Positions 11,301-24,099 of a stretch of 64,000 nucleotides of DNA are shown one piece after another (the first letter of the stretch is position 1; each line of letters begins with the position of its first letter). The notes under the pieces were generated by a model. The model saw only the letters and a program-made list of their open reading frames with translations, made no database searches and had not been told where the DNA came from. The stretch is from contig BDSI01000208.1 in the NCBI GenBank assembly GCA_003117195.1, positions 62,001 to 126,000 on the forward strand, in the 5' to 3' direction. The stretch comes from Eudorina sp. 2006-703-Eu-15 (taxonomy: Eukaryota; Chlorophyta; Chlorophyceae; Chlamydomonadales; Volvocaceae). Position numbers and translations under genes: made by a program.

Positions 11301-14300
11301 TCTGGGCCAGGGCGCCAGCAGCGCCGTGGGCGCGGCGCCCGACTGGTCGCTCGCGCCCGACACGGCCATCCTGCCCTGCCCGGGCGCGCCGCTGACGGCG
11401 GCGGAGGTGGCGGCCTGGCCGCCGCTGGAGAACTGCGTCGCGCCGCCGCCGGAGCAGATAAACAAGTCCAAGATGCTGCCCGACGACACGGCGCTTCTGG
11501 CGCTGCGCGTCGCGCGCCGCGCGTGCGGCGCCGCCGGGCCCGACGACGGCCGCGGCGCGTGCCGCCACATCGGGCACTGCCTGGCGCCGCGGCGGCTGCG
11601 CCACGCCAGCCGCGCCTACTGGAAGCTCGCGGCCCTGGACTCGGCGCTGGAGGTCTGCGCCGCGGCCTGCCGCGCCGCCAGCCGCAGCGACGCCGCGCCC
11701 CACGCGCTGGACCTCTCGCTCATCGGCGGCGCCGGCGCAGCGGAGTACCTCCTCACCGCCGCCGCCGCGGCCGCCGCCCGCAGCCAGCAGCAACAGCATC
11801 AGCCGCCCGTGAACACCGACTGGGTCGTCACCATGCTCGAAACCACCCCCGCGCGCGAGTTCGCCGTCGGGTTCCCCGGCGGCGACTTGACCGCCGGCAC
11901 CGACCCGCGGGTCAGGCTGGAGCCGCTACCGCCGCCCGACGACGGCTGCGAGCTGGGGCCGCTGGACGTGTGCACGGCCGCCAACGCCGAGGCGATGGCG
12001 GAGGCGGCGCCGGGCTGCTGGCTGGTGCTGGGCGACCTAGGGTGCCTGCGGCGCGTCCAAGACGCCCGGCTGGGGGTGCTGGAGGGCGAGCTGTCGCCCG
12101 CCTACCGGCGCGCGCTGCTGTTCGAGGCGGCCGTCGCGCTGGGCGCGCTGGCGCCGGGCGGCTGCGCGGTGTTCCGGCTGGGCGGCTGCCTCACGTTCTT
12201 CACCGCGGGGGTGCTGTACCTGCTGCACCGCAGCTTCGCGCAGGTCACTGTCGTGAAGCCGTTCTCCAGCTGCGCCTGCAGCTCGGAGCGCTTCGTGGTG
12301 GCGATGGGGCTGCTGGACGACGTGCGGGCGGCGCGGCAGCGCGCGCTGGACGCGCTGTCGCTGATTGAGCAGGTGGAGGTGACCCATGGGCCGGAGGCGG
12401 CCCGGCCGGCGGCGGTGCTGAACGAGCTGGTGCCCGCGGGCGTGCTCGTCCAGTCGACGGACTTCCTGCGGTACGTGGAGAGGCGCACGACGGCGCTGGC
12501 GGAGCGGGAGGCGCAGCACTGCCGCGCGGCGGCGGACGCGGCGGCGGCTGGGGAGCCGCCGGCGACGGAGGAGGAGCGCGCGCAGCTGGGCCAGCAGGCG
12601 GCGAGCGTGCTGGAGGGTGAGGGCGTGTGCGTGCGTGCGTGTGGAGGGGTTGTATGGGAGCTTGGGGTGGAAGGGTATAGGAAATTGGTTGGCATTCTCT
12701 CAAACCTGCGCTGCCGCCAGAGCGACGGTTCGACTGGAAGGAACAGTACAGTACCATAGATCGCCAGCGACGACGACGGTGTTGGCGTCGGTGGAAGGGT
12801 GGAAGGACGTGGGCGTCCGGGGCTCGGGGGGACGTGGTGCAGCGCTGTGGGTGTGTTGTTGTGAGGAACCTGAGGATGAGGAAGAGGAACTCGGACCGGC
12901 GAGATCGGATAGTATGCGCACTCGGTCGGCTACGTGGGGTCGCTGCGGGTCGAGTTGGGTCGCTGCGGAGGTGGGACCCCGGCGGACATTGCACGACCGC
13001 CGTACCTTCGGGGATCAAGCCCCAACATACGGGGATGGGCGTCCAAGCGCCAAAAGGATACCGAAAGGTATTCCCGGTCCACACACCTGTCATGTACTGC
13101 AGGCGAGAGCCCAAACCCTTAGTCGAGCCAATTTTCAAGCGCCGGATAAAGGCCTGTGCCTGGCTCTGCGTTGTACACAAACGTTCGCGCAGCTCTTGCA
13201 GGTTGCGCAGCCCTTGTTGGTCAGCACCGGCGCGGGCGTCACATCCTTCTTCTTTCTGCTTGCAGTCGCATGAAGGTTTGGTTGCTCCGCGTTTCACCCA
13301 CCCACGCGCTTCGACCCCGTCTGCCGTACCCCCGTTACAGGCGGTGCGCCGCCAGCGCTCGCAGCGGAAGCCGGCGGTGAGGACGACGAGACGCGGCTCA
13401 AGTTCGGCGGGATGTTCACGCGGGGCGGGCTCGGCTCCGAGCCGCCCGGGGCAGGCGTGGGCGCGGGCCCCGGTGACGGCCGCCCGGGGGCTGCCAGCCG
13501 AAAACCCCAACATTACCCGCCGCCGCCGCCGTCCCAGCAGCACTTCCGGCCGCATCCGCCCCCTTCAGGCAGCCATGCAGCAGCTTCGCAGCAGCAACAG
13601 CGGTGGCCGAACCAGCAGCACCAGCCCGGTGGTGTCCATCGGCCGGACTTGAACGGCAACGGAGCTGCTCAGCAGCCGGGAAGAGGGCCTGGCGTCGGAG
13701 GGGTAGGGGCCCCGCCCGTGCCGGTGGTGTTCAGCCTGTTGAGCCGCAGCGAGAGGGGCGACGAGTTCGTTTGCCGCGTGCGGACGGAGGTGATGGCGGA
13801 TGCGGCGGCGAGGACCCGGCTGGACAGGTGTGGTCCGGCGGGCGGGCGGGCGAGGGGCGGGGGGGGGGGGCCAGACCAGGAACACCCGGCGAGCCCGGCG
13901 ACAAATGCGGTACTGACCGACGATAAGTACCACACTGTGTTTCGCGGAGAAACCCACCCGACCGGACCGGTCACCCGTATAATTACCACGGTAGCCCGCA
14001 AACGAAAAAGCAAAGCATTAAGAACCAGCAACAAGGGAGCCGCGCCACCACCGGCACACTGTGTCAGGGGCTGCTCTCCTGATAAGGGATTAGCGCGGTA
14101 GATTTAGCGGAGTACCCCACCCGACCCCGTGCGGCACGCGTGTGGTCACACGTGTGCTCCCTCGGCGTGGCCCCGGCCTGCGGGCCCGTTGATCCCTCTC
14201 ATCGTCCCGTCTCCTGGGCCCCCGCCCCTCTGTTTCTTTCAAGTCAATCTCCTGACCCCTGACCCCGCTCCTCACAGCGCGGAGTCCGCCGTCGCCACCC

Positions 14301-14581
14301 GGTACTGCTACCGCGAGGAGTTTGAGCCGCAGCAGCACTACCGCGCGGGCCTGCCGCTGCTGCCCGCCGACTCGGCCGCCGACGCCGGCCGCCTGGCCCG
14401 CCTCATGGCCTTCCTCGCCAACAGCCGCCGACCGGACGGCAGGGAGAAAGTGGCGCTGCTGGTGCCGCTGGCGCGCGGCGAGGGCGAGGAGGAGCTGCCG
14501 GCCCGGCGCCGCGTGTGCGTCAGTCTGCAGGAGCGGGGGGCTCTGGACCCGGAGCAGGACGGCCTGGTGCTGTGGGTGTGA
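8313..14581 (+). CDS. CMTR2-type cap-specific mRNA 2'-O-methyltransferase with an internal G-patch
   Basis: Predicted to methylate the ribose of the second transcribed nucleotide (cap2) of mRNA, using SAM. Exons: 8313-8611, 8884-9550, 9798-9952, 10668-12616, 13341-13827, 14278-14581. All joins are in phase, giving 1286 residues. The N-terminus has an RGG-rich start. The first Rossmann (RFM) domain carries HLCEAPGAF at 166-174 and a K134/D266/K306 triad, followed by [16 protein letters not shown], the strongest CMTR2 match. A Gly-rich linker and a G-patch (residues about 541-587, [11 protein letters not shown]) come next. A second, degenerate RFM-like domain follows (about 757-980), as in CMTR2. 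The last 300 residues are Pro/Gln-rich plus an unrecognised globular end. A G-patch is typical of CMTR1, not CMTR2. Start chosen at the first ATG, context AAGATGG. Confidence 0.88.
8801..8860 (+). repeat. Three perfect 20-bp tandem copies in intron 1 of the cap methyltransferase gene
   Basis: CACCTCGTCTCCCTGCCCCC is repeated exactly at 8801-8820, 8821-8840 and 8841-8860, within the polypyrimidine-rich stretch before the exon 2 acceptor. Confidence 0.9.
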
Positions 14582-16824
14582 GCAACGGCGGGGGGGCACG
14601 GGCAGCGGAAGCGGGCAGCGGAAGCGGGCAGCGGGGAGCCCCCTGCCCCGCGTAACGGGATGGAGGCCCCGGGGCGGCGGTTGTCGTGTTGTGATCGCAG
14701 TAGAGGTGGACCGGCGGTGTGCCTCGCGGCGGTGGTGGTGGTGGTGGTGGGTCCCTTTGCGAACGGTGTAACGCCCATCTGACGAACGCTGTTTGGAGGC
14801 GGCGGAGCGACGTCGGCAGTCAGCGTGCTGCACACCGGCAGCACAGGTGCCCATGCACACGCCCTGGTTATGCGACAAACCCATGGCACGGCCACTACCT
14901 ACGATTTCACATGTGCCCGGATTTGTGGGACTTTCTGGGACGCCTGGATCAACGTTTCCTGATCCTGGGGTTCCGTTCAAGCGTTTCCTGGTCCTGCGCC
15001 AGACGTAATCGCGTCGCTGCACGGTGCCTGCCTGCCTGCCGGCTGGCTGGCTGGCCGGCCGGCCGGCTCTGATTGTACGGGGGAGGGGGCGGAGTGCGCT
15101 GCGGCGTCGCCAGGCCGCGGTTGGTCCTGCATGACGGACGGGGCAGCGGGGAATGATCACTGACGCCATGTGGAGGCGTTCGCGACAGGCCCGGGGGGAT
15201 GCGGGGATGGGAGGCCACGGGCGAGGACACTGGCTGTGCTGCCATGGAAGGCGGGGCTTCTTGCGTTGCTGGCCATCTATTGGGCCGGTGAGGGTACGTG
15301 CAGGGCAGGCGCAAAACAACAGCAGTGGGATAGAAATGGGACCACTGGTGTCGTGATTGTGATACTATGCAGTGACGTGATTTGTTGTGATGTGCTGTGC
15401 TTACATGATGTGTGCGTAAACGAACCGGAGTGATGCCGGTAGCGGTTAGCGGGGCGGTTTGCGCAGTTAGTTGGTCCTCGGGTCGCTCGGGTCGGACACT
15501 CACCAGGTGGTGGTAACGTGGAGGGGTAGCCAGGGACTGCGCCATCGGACAGCTATGCCTCGGCACCAGCACCGCGGTGCGGTATCCACAATGCGCGTTT
15601 GGCAGGGGCAGCTCCCTCACTGACAGACGCAGGACAGGCAACGCATCGTGAGTATTTACTTGGCGAAGGGTAGGAGTACGTGTTTCATTGCGCTCCACAC
15701 CGGGTGGCAGAACCGGGCAGCAGGCCCAAGGTGGGGTGGATCGGGGCAGTAACTGGGTGACGCCACGTCACCGGAAGGCGCGGGTGTCGCAACGTGGATG
15801 GAGGTGAAATGCTGAATGGTTCGCCTGTGCTTGTACGCGAGGCCATAATAGCGATTTTTCTTGGCGATGGCGACGGCGTCGGTCGCTCCGCATGGTTGTT
15901 CCTCTCCCGATACACTGATGTGTCGTTCCGCATCGTTGTTTCTCCCCTGACACACTTTGACGTTGCTTGACCGCGACCTTCGGAGGGGTCTCAAAAGTCA
16001 GGCCTTGGTTGACGAGACCGCCGGGGTGATCGGCTGTTCATTCTGCTTTACCTTCGGTCCGGATCGACCGCCTCCTTCAGCTTTACCTTTCGTATCCCTC
16101 GTCGTCCTAGTTCGGAGGCTGCATGCTTGCTGTCGGGAGTTACAAGGCAGTGATGGTTGCGTCTACATTATGGGAGTGTTGGATTGAGTTTTCCTTGCAT
16201 TGTGTCTTTCTCAATGTTTACTGCTGGGCTGCGCCGTGGGCTGCTGTGCAAAGCAAGCGCGCGGCACGGGACATGTAAATAGGTTTATTTCATTCAGCGC
16301 ATGTGTTGCAGCAATGGGCCCCGTTGCAGTGAACCCCGCGGCGGCGGGTCATCTGTGACAGTCACAGCCTCCTCACTGCAACAACACACTGCAAGACAAA
16401 TCTGTTCCTAGAGCCTCCTGCGTGGCTCATTTCAACAGCAAGCGTGTGCACGGTGCAAGACCAAACGAAGTGCCTCCTAGCATTCGTGCCCGGATCGTAC
16501 AGGCAGGAGAACAGGGAAAGACCACCGTCGTCCGCATTTGTTGGGCGCGCAAGAGCAACACGGGAGTATCAGGGGTGTACCGTATCTAGGGCATCAAACT
16601 ATCCGAGGGGATAACAATCGACGCAGGACCAATCAGCCCAGGACAAGTTGGACTACTAGACTCGTCCGACTGGGACGTCGTCAAGACAGGCAACCTGGTT
16701 GCGAGTTCGCCGCCGGGCAACATTGTTTGCTCGATAAAGAGAACATTGGCGCACGCCAGCGGCAGCTCCTCAGCCCACTTCCGGACCTCTGGTCCGCAGG
16801 CATCAAGGTAGGTGCCTCGCGCGG
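14582..16824. other. 3' flank of the cap methyltransferase gene and intergenic DNA
   Basis: After the TGA at 14579-14581 comes a probable 3' UTR; the first TGTAA, the volvocine 3'-end signal, is at 14767-14771. Beyond that no protein with family resemblance was found on either strand; long open frames here are antisense shadows or low complexity. A diverged tandem pair of about 40 bp (GTCGYTCCGCATSGTTG...) sits at about 15876-15955. Confidence 0.5.
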
Positions 16825-16887
16825 GGCAGTGCACGCTCAACTAAGGGCAGTCCACGCTCAACCAAGGGCAGTCCACGCTCAGCCAAG
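16825..16887. repeat. Three 21-bp tandem repeats
   Basis: GGCAGTCCACGCTCAACCAAG-type units at 16825-16845, 16846-16866 and 16867-16887 differ by one or two bases. They lie about 480 bp downstream of the stop of the minus-strand gene at 17367-19250. The rest of 16888-17366 shows nothing recognisable. Confidence 0.85.
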
Positions 16888-17366
16888 GCAGGCATGGCTC
16901 CTTTCGTACCGACTCCCGTACCGTACTCACATCCTGACACACCAAACGGGGCCACCAAGCAATCGCACTTCTCGCCGTCAATGCGAATGTTCGGGCCCTG
17001 CGAACAAGTCCATGCAAAACGCACTCCGGCGTAAGCACACATGCTGCCACACAAGTGATCTTCCTCAGCTATTTCGTACAACTGCTCCTCTGTGCAGCGG
17101 TCCTTACCTACCGTACCGGACGAGCACGGGTGTTCCACCGCCAAGGGGGCCCCACCGCACATCGAATACGGCCCATCGGGCGGCCCATCATCTATCCATG
17201 CCACTGCGCCCGCACCAAGGTGGTGCGGGCTGGACCACCTAAATATCATCACTGCAGCTACTGACCTTACTGAAACCTGCCGGGGGCAAGGGGCTGCGTC
17301 ATCGATTCCGCAACACGTGCTTCGACACGGCACGAGCATGTACGGCACACGCCATGGCGGGACATC

Positions 17367-17911
17367 TCACGCCCCCAGATACGGCACCAGCACCCACGTC
17401 AGAGCCGCCGCCTTCTTCACCCCCTCCGGCGGCTCGAAGAGCCGCCTCTTCAGGTCGCTCTCCCAGAACGCTCGCATGCACTCCAGGGCCTCCTCCAGGC
17501 TCAGCCCGTTGACCGGCCTGCCCGGCAGCGTCGCCACCAGCCGGGGCAGCCCCCTGCAGCCGTACCACACGGCGCCCAGACCGCCCGCCGCCAGCTGCCC
17601 GTGCTCATCCTGCACCCGGAAGTACAGCTCCGGCCGCGGCTCCAGAACCTCCTGCGCGTCGCCCAAGCACTCGAAGTTGGAGGCCAAGCGGGCCACGGCG
17701 GGGTGCGTGTAGGGCGCCATGATGCCCGCGTACTGCTCCGACAGTTCGGTCGCGATCGCGGCTGCGTCATTGGCGTGGTTCTCCGTGACGCAGCCGTGTC
17801 GCTCCAGGGTGGCCTGCAGCAGCCGGGTGTACGCGGTGGCGCCGGCGACGGGCGCCTTGAGGTGGATCATCCAGGAGTCCCGCCAGTCCCCCTCGTTGGC
17901 GTGAATGACCA

Positions 17912-17949
<38 letters not shown>

Positions 17950-19136
17950 AGGGCGCCAAAGGTGTCACCGCCGCCGCCACTGCTGCTGCTTAGGGCACTA
18001 CCGCCACCGTAACGGCGACTGCCACTGCCGCTGCCACTGCTTGTGCCGGGGCTAGAGCCACCCGAGTGTGCAGGGGCGCTGTCGCCATCACCGCCATTGT
18101 TGCCACCGTCGCCACCGTCACCGCCACCGCTGCCGCTGCTGCTGCCGCGATGATGATCCGGCAGAGTGGCAATGGCGCTGTCGCCACCCGCGCCCTCCAT
18201 CGGCTGAGGGACCGCCGGGGACAGCCGCTCCCGGAGGATCGCGCCCACCATGCCCTGAATGGCCTGATCCAGATCGGCGACGGCCATCAGGTCGCGGGGC
18301 TGGACCCCACCGGCAGTCACGCCATCGCCGCCACCGCTGTTGCTGGCCACAACGCCAGCAGCACCCGCCGACGCCGCCTTAGTAGCAGCCTCAGCGGCCC
18401 AGTCAGCCGCGGCGGCAGACCTGGCAGCGCGCCAAGCACCGGGGGCTGCTGCGCGTGCGGAGGTGGCTGCAGGAATGTTGAGGCCCAACAGCGGCAATGC
18501 GCATGACTCACTCCAGTGTACGGCAAGAATCACGGGGCGCAGGCGGCGATCCAAAGTCACCTTGTAGCTCGAGTTGGATGCGCTGGGCAAAGCCAGGTGC
18601 AGGTCGTCGACTTCCCTCCCCGCGCCCTCGCGCGGCGGGCCTCCGCCACTGCCCCATCCACCCCTGCCCCGTCCACCCCTGCCCCATCCGCCCCTGCGCC
18701 AAGCCCCGCTGCCACCGAGCGGACCCCAGCCGCCACCGCCGCGGCCGGCATCCTGTCGCTGCTGGAACTGCTGCTGCTGCTGCTGCTGCCGCTGCTGCTG
18801 CTGCTGCTGCTGCTGATGCCAGCTTTGCGACGGCTCTCGCGACCACTGTTGGCGTTGCCATGGACCTTGCTGCGGCGCCGTGTCGTCCGCCGCCGCCGCT
18901 GCTGCCGCCGCCGCCGCCGCTGACGGCGAGGGTTTCACGTAGATCCGCTGGACCTTTAGCTCCTTGTATTTAAATCCCGACACATCCACCTCCGGGAACT
19001 CCCGGGGGTAGGTGGCCTCATGCACGGCCACGAGCAGTAGGTACGATCGGACAGGCTTCTGAGGTGGCAGGCGCCTTTCAGGCGGCGGCGGATTTCTGGC
19101 AGGCGGCGGCGGCGGCGGCGGAGGCGTCGCCGCCGT

Positions 19137-19168
<32 letters not shown>

Positions 19169-19250
19169 AGGCGGCGACGGGTGACGACGAGATGTTGCCG
19201 GAGCTCGGCGGCGGGTCGTCAGCGCAGCCGGCGGTTGAATGGTGCTCCAT
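17367..19250 (-). CDS. Unrecognised protein, member A of a two-gene paralogous family
   Basis: Intronless, 627 residues from the ATG at 19250 (Met-Glu-His-His); the frame continues upstream only through a GTG. Function not recognised. Layout: a Pro/Ala-rich N-terminus; a first conserved block (RSYLLLVAVHEATYPREF, VDVSGFKYKE) at about 70-105; poly-Ala and a Gln-rich tract; a Gly/Arg/Trp-rich region; a second block (DDLHLALPSAS, LDRRLRPVILAVHW); a third block with LDQAIQGMVGAILRE; Ser/Gly-rich linkers; a 12-residue Pro run; and a C-terminal globular block ending in LTWVLVPYLGA. The same blocks occur in the same order in the gene at 24100-26139. The reading is supported by conservation between paralogues despite diverged linkers. 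No catalytic motif or membrane segment is evident. Confidence 0.75.
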
Positions 19251-22131
19251 GGACTGTTCGGGAGGCACACGGCAGGGGACAAGCCAGCTGAGGCAGGTCG
19301 CAGGTGGTGTGCGTGCGTACTAGGTAATACGCGACGGCTGCTGGCTCTGGCCGACTTCGTTCGACAGCCACGCATGCAGCCGATGGCTGGTAAGGCGGGA
19401 CACGGGAGCCAGAGCAGAGGCCAGAGCAGAGGATGGATGGGATGCGACCCAAACAGCGCGCCAAGCAAGACGATGCGTGTTGGTTCGCTGTCGGGGGGTT
19501 ACAGCTCATCCGGCAATGGATGCTGTAGCTAGATACAGCGAAGGCCAGCAGTGACCAGCATTGAAGCCGGCCAGGCAACTCGCGTATCAAGTAACTGTCA
19601 GAAGGAGGACCTTTAGTCCCGGCCGGGTGATCCAACGAGACCAGATAGCTTGTAGGCGCATCGGGTATGCACTGCTCACGAATGCTCGCAGTGCAACAGT
19701 CGGGGCGACCGGCCACATTTCGATCGCTTGCTTACATTGATTACCGTAGCCTGGACGCGTTGAATGTCTCTCAATATGTGGATTAATTATGTGGAGCCAA
19801 GCCTCGTGGTAGTAACGAGATATCTTGGACGGTGGCAAGCTCGGCTGTGTGGGGGAGTTGTGCAGGGTTGTGCCGCGTTTGTTCGAATCAGCAGACAGCA
19901 GTGGCGGACAAACTGTCGAATTTTATATATTTTTTCTAACTGGCAAAGAAGTATTTATCCGGTCGTCGTCACGGGTTGCAATCTCGCGACCTGTGACTCT
20001 CGCGACCGGTGGCGTCCCGGGAGAGGATGCGACAGCAGTTGGTCGGACCTCGCTCCCTCGTCATCGCGAGTTATCAGAACGCGGCTCTCTGCGTCGATAT
20101 GATGTCGAAATTTTATTTTATTCTTGACAGACTCGTGATGCGGTCTCGTGATCAAGTGTGTTTTGGATTCGGTTGGGACTTGAAGTTGGGCCAGCGAGGC
20201 GGCCAACGCAAATCGCGCGAGAGCTGGATACACGAGCAAGCGATTATTTCAGCGAATCACTCGAACAGAACTACTGGCCTCACTGGACTGCTGCTTGCAA
20301 TGCTTCGCTGCTGGGAGCTCCTCCAGTCACGATCTTCAGTGATGTGAAGGCGTCGTGCTTCCACACCAAGGGACGCCTCTCAACGCCCCGATTAATAACA
20401 ATAATTTTTATTCTCATTATTACGCTGGGTAACCCGGAAGGTGGCAGGGCGCGGCGGTGAGGCTCGCTGAGCCCATACGTCATTGTCACCCGCCCTCCCA
20501 GGGTATGTCCCGACTCGCTACGCCGGACGCCACGGGTGGAACCCACGTCCATCCCCTGGGACCCGCGCACACAACACTGCTGCATACATCCCCCAGGCAC
20601 CGGTGATCGGCAGCAACCCCTCATAACGGCTCTCTGGCTTCATTCGAATAACGCATGCGGCCTGCCGCCTGCCGCCGAGCTACCACTGATGACAAACCGA
20701 GGCACAAACCCTAGCCATCCACTACCGACCCGTCCGCCGTACATGAAAGAGAGCAACACACCAGATAATCAAGCAAACGCTACGTAGCTGTGACAAAATC
20801 GTCCCATGCATTAATAAGCAGACCGTGCGTTGGATGGCAACGTCGTTTCGTATATCGTGTGCCAAACGCGCCGCCGCGGTTGGGTCGGGTTGGCTGGGTC
20901 TCGCGGCTATTTGGGGTCTTGCAGCAGCCTTTCTACAGATAGACGCCCCGTCGAAGTATTTCTTTGGCGGCGGTCCCCTTCGTCGTGGCCTGGTCGGCGA
21001 CTTCCTCTCGATGGCGGCTTCACTTAAGGTGGCCGCTCAGCTGGCGCATCACTTTTCACCTGTATGTGGCGCTCTATCTCTCCGTTCCTAGAAGTTTGCA
21101 AGCTGTCCATCCGGGCACAGCTTTGGCGTGCGTCATTTGGATGGGGTAGGGGAAGGCGTTCGTCGCTCGCCGAATTGCTTGCAGTGATGGAGGTTCAACC
21201 ACCAGTTCGTCCGCTCAACAGGGCGCCGCGCGTCGCGCCCGCGGCGGGTTCATTCGCTCTCGGTTGATTTGATGTCTTCGACCGGCCGGCCTGGCGCTTG
21301 CTTGCGTCGCCGTGCGTGTACGCCTCGCCGCCTGCAGCCCGTACGTACGTGCTGCCGCGCTCCGTTGGGGGGCGCTAGCTCTCGCTCTTCTTAGGATTGG
21401 GTGTTACAACGATTCGGCTCATTGACATACATTTCTACCCCATCTCCCAGCAGAGCTAGGTGTCCGCGGTGTGTCCAGACGCGCGCTGGGTTCGCATGCA
21501 ACGTCTGCGTGTTACTCGCCTGTGCTTGGACTACGTACGTATGGTATGCAACTTCTCCGGGGCACGCACGCACGCAGGGTGGTTTGTCCCGTTCTCGGCC
21601 TGGTGCGGGGTTGGGCAACATCTGTGTGTCAATCTCCCGGCGGGGCCGTGGGTGTGGTGCGTCCCGTTACTTCTCTGGTGCGGGGTTGGCTGCCTGGACG
21701 TGTTGCATCGTCTTCGGGGCCGGGTGGTTGGCTCTGCTGGTTCTGGGTGCTGGGCTGGCAGCGCCTTTGGGTCGTTCGGCTGGTTGTTTGCCGCTGATTT
21801 CTTCCGCCGCCCTTGGTTAGTTCATCCTTTGAAGGCTCGGGGTCTATCTGGTGATCCCTTGGTGCTATTTCTTTGGCATGGCTCCCTGCGTTGTGCACGG
21901 CGTTATGCCCCTGGGGTAGGATGGACGGTCCGTCTGCGCCTGTATGGCGGGCGATCGAGCAGCTTTCTTTATTGGCTGGTCGTCCCCATTGTAGCTATAT
22001 ATGCTTCCTAACAAAGTGATCCGGTGCCGGTACACATCAGCTGGCTTGAAGGCGATCTTCGTGGAGGCTGGCAGGCGGGTCCGTCGCCGCATTGGGTCAA
22101 CCTGGTCGTAGCGGGAATAGCCAGACGATGT

Positions 22132-22149
22132 GAATGAATGAATGTTACA
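22132..22149 (-). repeat. TGTAA-(CATT)n tail, retroposon 3'-end-like
   Basis: On the minus strand, CTGTAACATTCATTCATTC; TGTAA is at 22149-22145. Immediately beside it is a perfect hairpin, GTTACAG-CGA-CTGTAAC (22144-22160). Confidence 0.4.
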
Positions 22150-23123
22150 GCGACTGTAACATAACCCCATCCCACAGAAGAGACCCGCGATTGCCACCCG
22201 GGATGACCCCGCCCCCAGCAGCGCGCCGCCAGCAGCGAGCAGGGCCCCGTGGAAACCAAACCCGCCGCACCGCAGCGCTGCGTGACGCTGCATGCAGCAA
22301 AGGATGGAGAGGTCGGGATGGATCAGATAGACAGACCCGCCAGGTGCGGTAGCTAGGCGCACGCAGGCGTATAGCGCAGAGTCGATCGAGCCGCGGCACG
22401 TCACCGTCAGTCACCGTCAGTCCAACCCAGCCATCCATCGCGCGTTGCAGCGGCCCCAACGAATGAAGGGAAATGTCGCTAGCTCGAGCCGGGCACCCGC
22501 ACCCTCCGCCAAGCTCGCTCGAGGGCCCTCATTGCCCAACCCACGCACAGTATCCGAGCTATCTGGGGCCAGTTGGAACGCCCGGTCGGGGCTACATATT
22601 TATGGGTCCATCCACTTTGTAACGTACGGTTACATATTGCAAGTACCCGGCACAGTACACGATCGAAGCAAGCAGCGCCACCCCTGCTGCAGCAGTTAAC
22701 ACCATGCAAAAGAGTCCTCAAAAATGCCAATCAAGCAACCTGCGGCCTGCTGCGGTTGATCGGTAATGTTCAGTCCCTCCACGCACGCTACGAGCAACAT
22801 ACAGCGGCTGTCGCCGATGACCCGTGGGGTCCACCGCAACGTAATTAATTGATAGCAGCCGCATAACGATTAACGAAGCTCCCTGTTACAATGAACCACA
22901 ATGACCTAATGAATGCCAGGCTGCCGATGCCAGCACCTGCTGGCGGACGACCGACGCGGGGGCAAACCCCGCCTGAGCGATTGTATGGTAATATATTATG
23001 TGCGTGTCCACAGCCCGCTTGGGAGCGAGGTAATCATCATGCAAATGACATGGACAACATATAGGGGGCCGGGCCCCGCTGGGGCTTGCCCTGGTACAAA
23101 CCGTTGATCCCTTTTCGGGGTCC

Positions 23124-23165
23124 GCTGTAACGTTCATCCATTCATTCATACAGTCATTCATTCAT
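23124..23165 (+). repeat. TGTAA-(CATT)n tail, retroposon 3'-end-like
   Basis: GCTGTAACGTTCATCC followed by ATTCATTCATACAGTCATTC. The TGTAA is at 23126-23130. Confidence 0.4.
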
Positions 23166-23401
23166 GCATATGACAGTGGGGCAAAGCCAGACCGCACATT
23201 CGTCCATCCATGCCGGCTGTATCTGCCGCTCTTGCTTGCTATCCTCAACCCGCACTGAAGCGTTCCCTGTATGGGCTTGCCACCGATCAAGGTAGGGCGA
23301 TGTGCCTTTATCTCCGCGCAGTCCGACGCATGGCAAGTGCACTGCTGCGGCCAGCTACTGCCAGCTACTGCCAATTGCCTTCCCTTGGACAGCGCATGCA
23401 T

Positions 23402-23438
23402 GCTGTAACGTTCATTCATTCATTCTTCATTCATTCAT
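23402..23438 (+). repeat. TGTAA-(CATT)n tail, second copy in the same orientation
   Basis: GCTGTAACGTTCATTCATTC followed by ATTCTTCATTCATTCATG; TGTAA is at 23404-23408. It lies about 280 bp downstream of the copy at 23124, with the same GCTGTAACGTTCAT core. Confidence 0.4.
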
Positions 23439-24099
23439 GCGGTGGAGGACGAAAATCCAATCAAAAAACAATCCCATGTGCATGTGCAAGATGTACGTCC
23501 TGTGACAGGGTACGTCCGATGTATGAGTACGTACGGTGTACGACAAATAAATGCGGCTGCCGTGGGTGAGGGTGCTGCACCGCACCAATCCGCACGCAGC
23601 GCCCGCCGGGGCGCGGACTGGCGATCTACCTGTCCCCACGCCCTGGCTTGCAGCGGCCACACCGACAAAAGGCCGCACTACCTGTTTCCAAACCCCAAAC
23701 CCAAGCCAAAGCCTTCCTTACGTAGATAGAAGTCCTGTCAACATTGCACAAACAGTCTTAACCCCTGTACCTAGGTCCTTATCGGAACGGCCGCGCAGTC
23801 CAACCACCAACAAAAATCAACAACCAACTGACTCGAACACAGGTAGGTTTTCGTACTACGTGAATCCCTGGCCTACGTACTGCATTTCGAGAAGGTTGTA
23901 CAACGCCCCTGGTATGATGGCAGCGTCTGGCCGGTCGTCAACGAGCTGTGATCTCCGAGGTCAGCATCCATTCGCCGCGTCCAGTCAGCTGACACCACAA
24001 GGCTGCCAGGGCCAACCCCAAAGCAGCCCACGGAACCCCACGGCATCGTCAAGGAAATTCCCAGGGGTCCCAATATAATTAGACGCCCAGCTCACTGCA

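Larger units (their letters stand above)
19251..24099. other. 4.8 kb intergenic region without recognisable genes
   Basis: No protein family could be recognised on either strand. The stretch includes a T/G-rich segment (about 21400-22010) of repetitive style, an AT-richer stretch near 19910-20130 with two related GTCGAATTTTAT-like motifs (19915 and 20104), and three TGTAA plus (CATT)n tails listed separately. It may hold promoter DNA of the gene ending upstream at 19250 and the 3' end of the gene at 24100-26139. I see nothing else supportable. Confidence 0.4.

Noticed and set aside
10576..13555. Long minus-strand open frames opposite the G-patch and second RFM domain
   Set aside because: They are composition-driven mirror frames of exon 4, with no family resemblance and no independent splice structure.
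14090..15319. Long minus-strand open frame (about 409 codons)
   Set aside because: It lies antisense to the last exon of the cap methyltransferase gene; the Arg/Pro/His-rich composition is the expected shadow of GC-rich coding DNA.
21400..22010. Plus-strand open frames in a T/G-rich stretch
   Set aside because: Overlapping frames of similar length in all three phases, Trp/Gly/Cys-rich, with no motif. Probably repetitive non-coding DNA.
22081..23440. CRISPR-like spacing of short repeats
   Set aside because: The CATT tails are few, irregularly spaced and in both orientations, and the DNA is eukaryotic nuclear.
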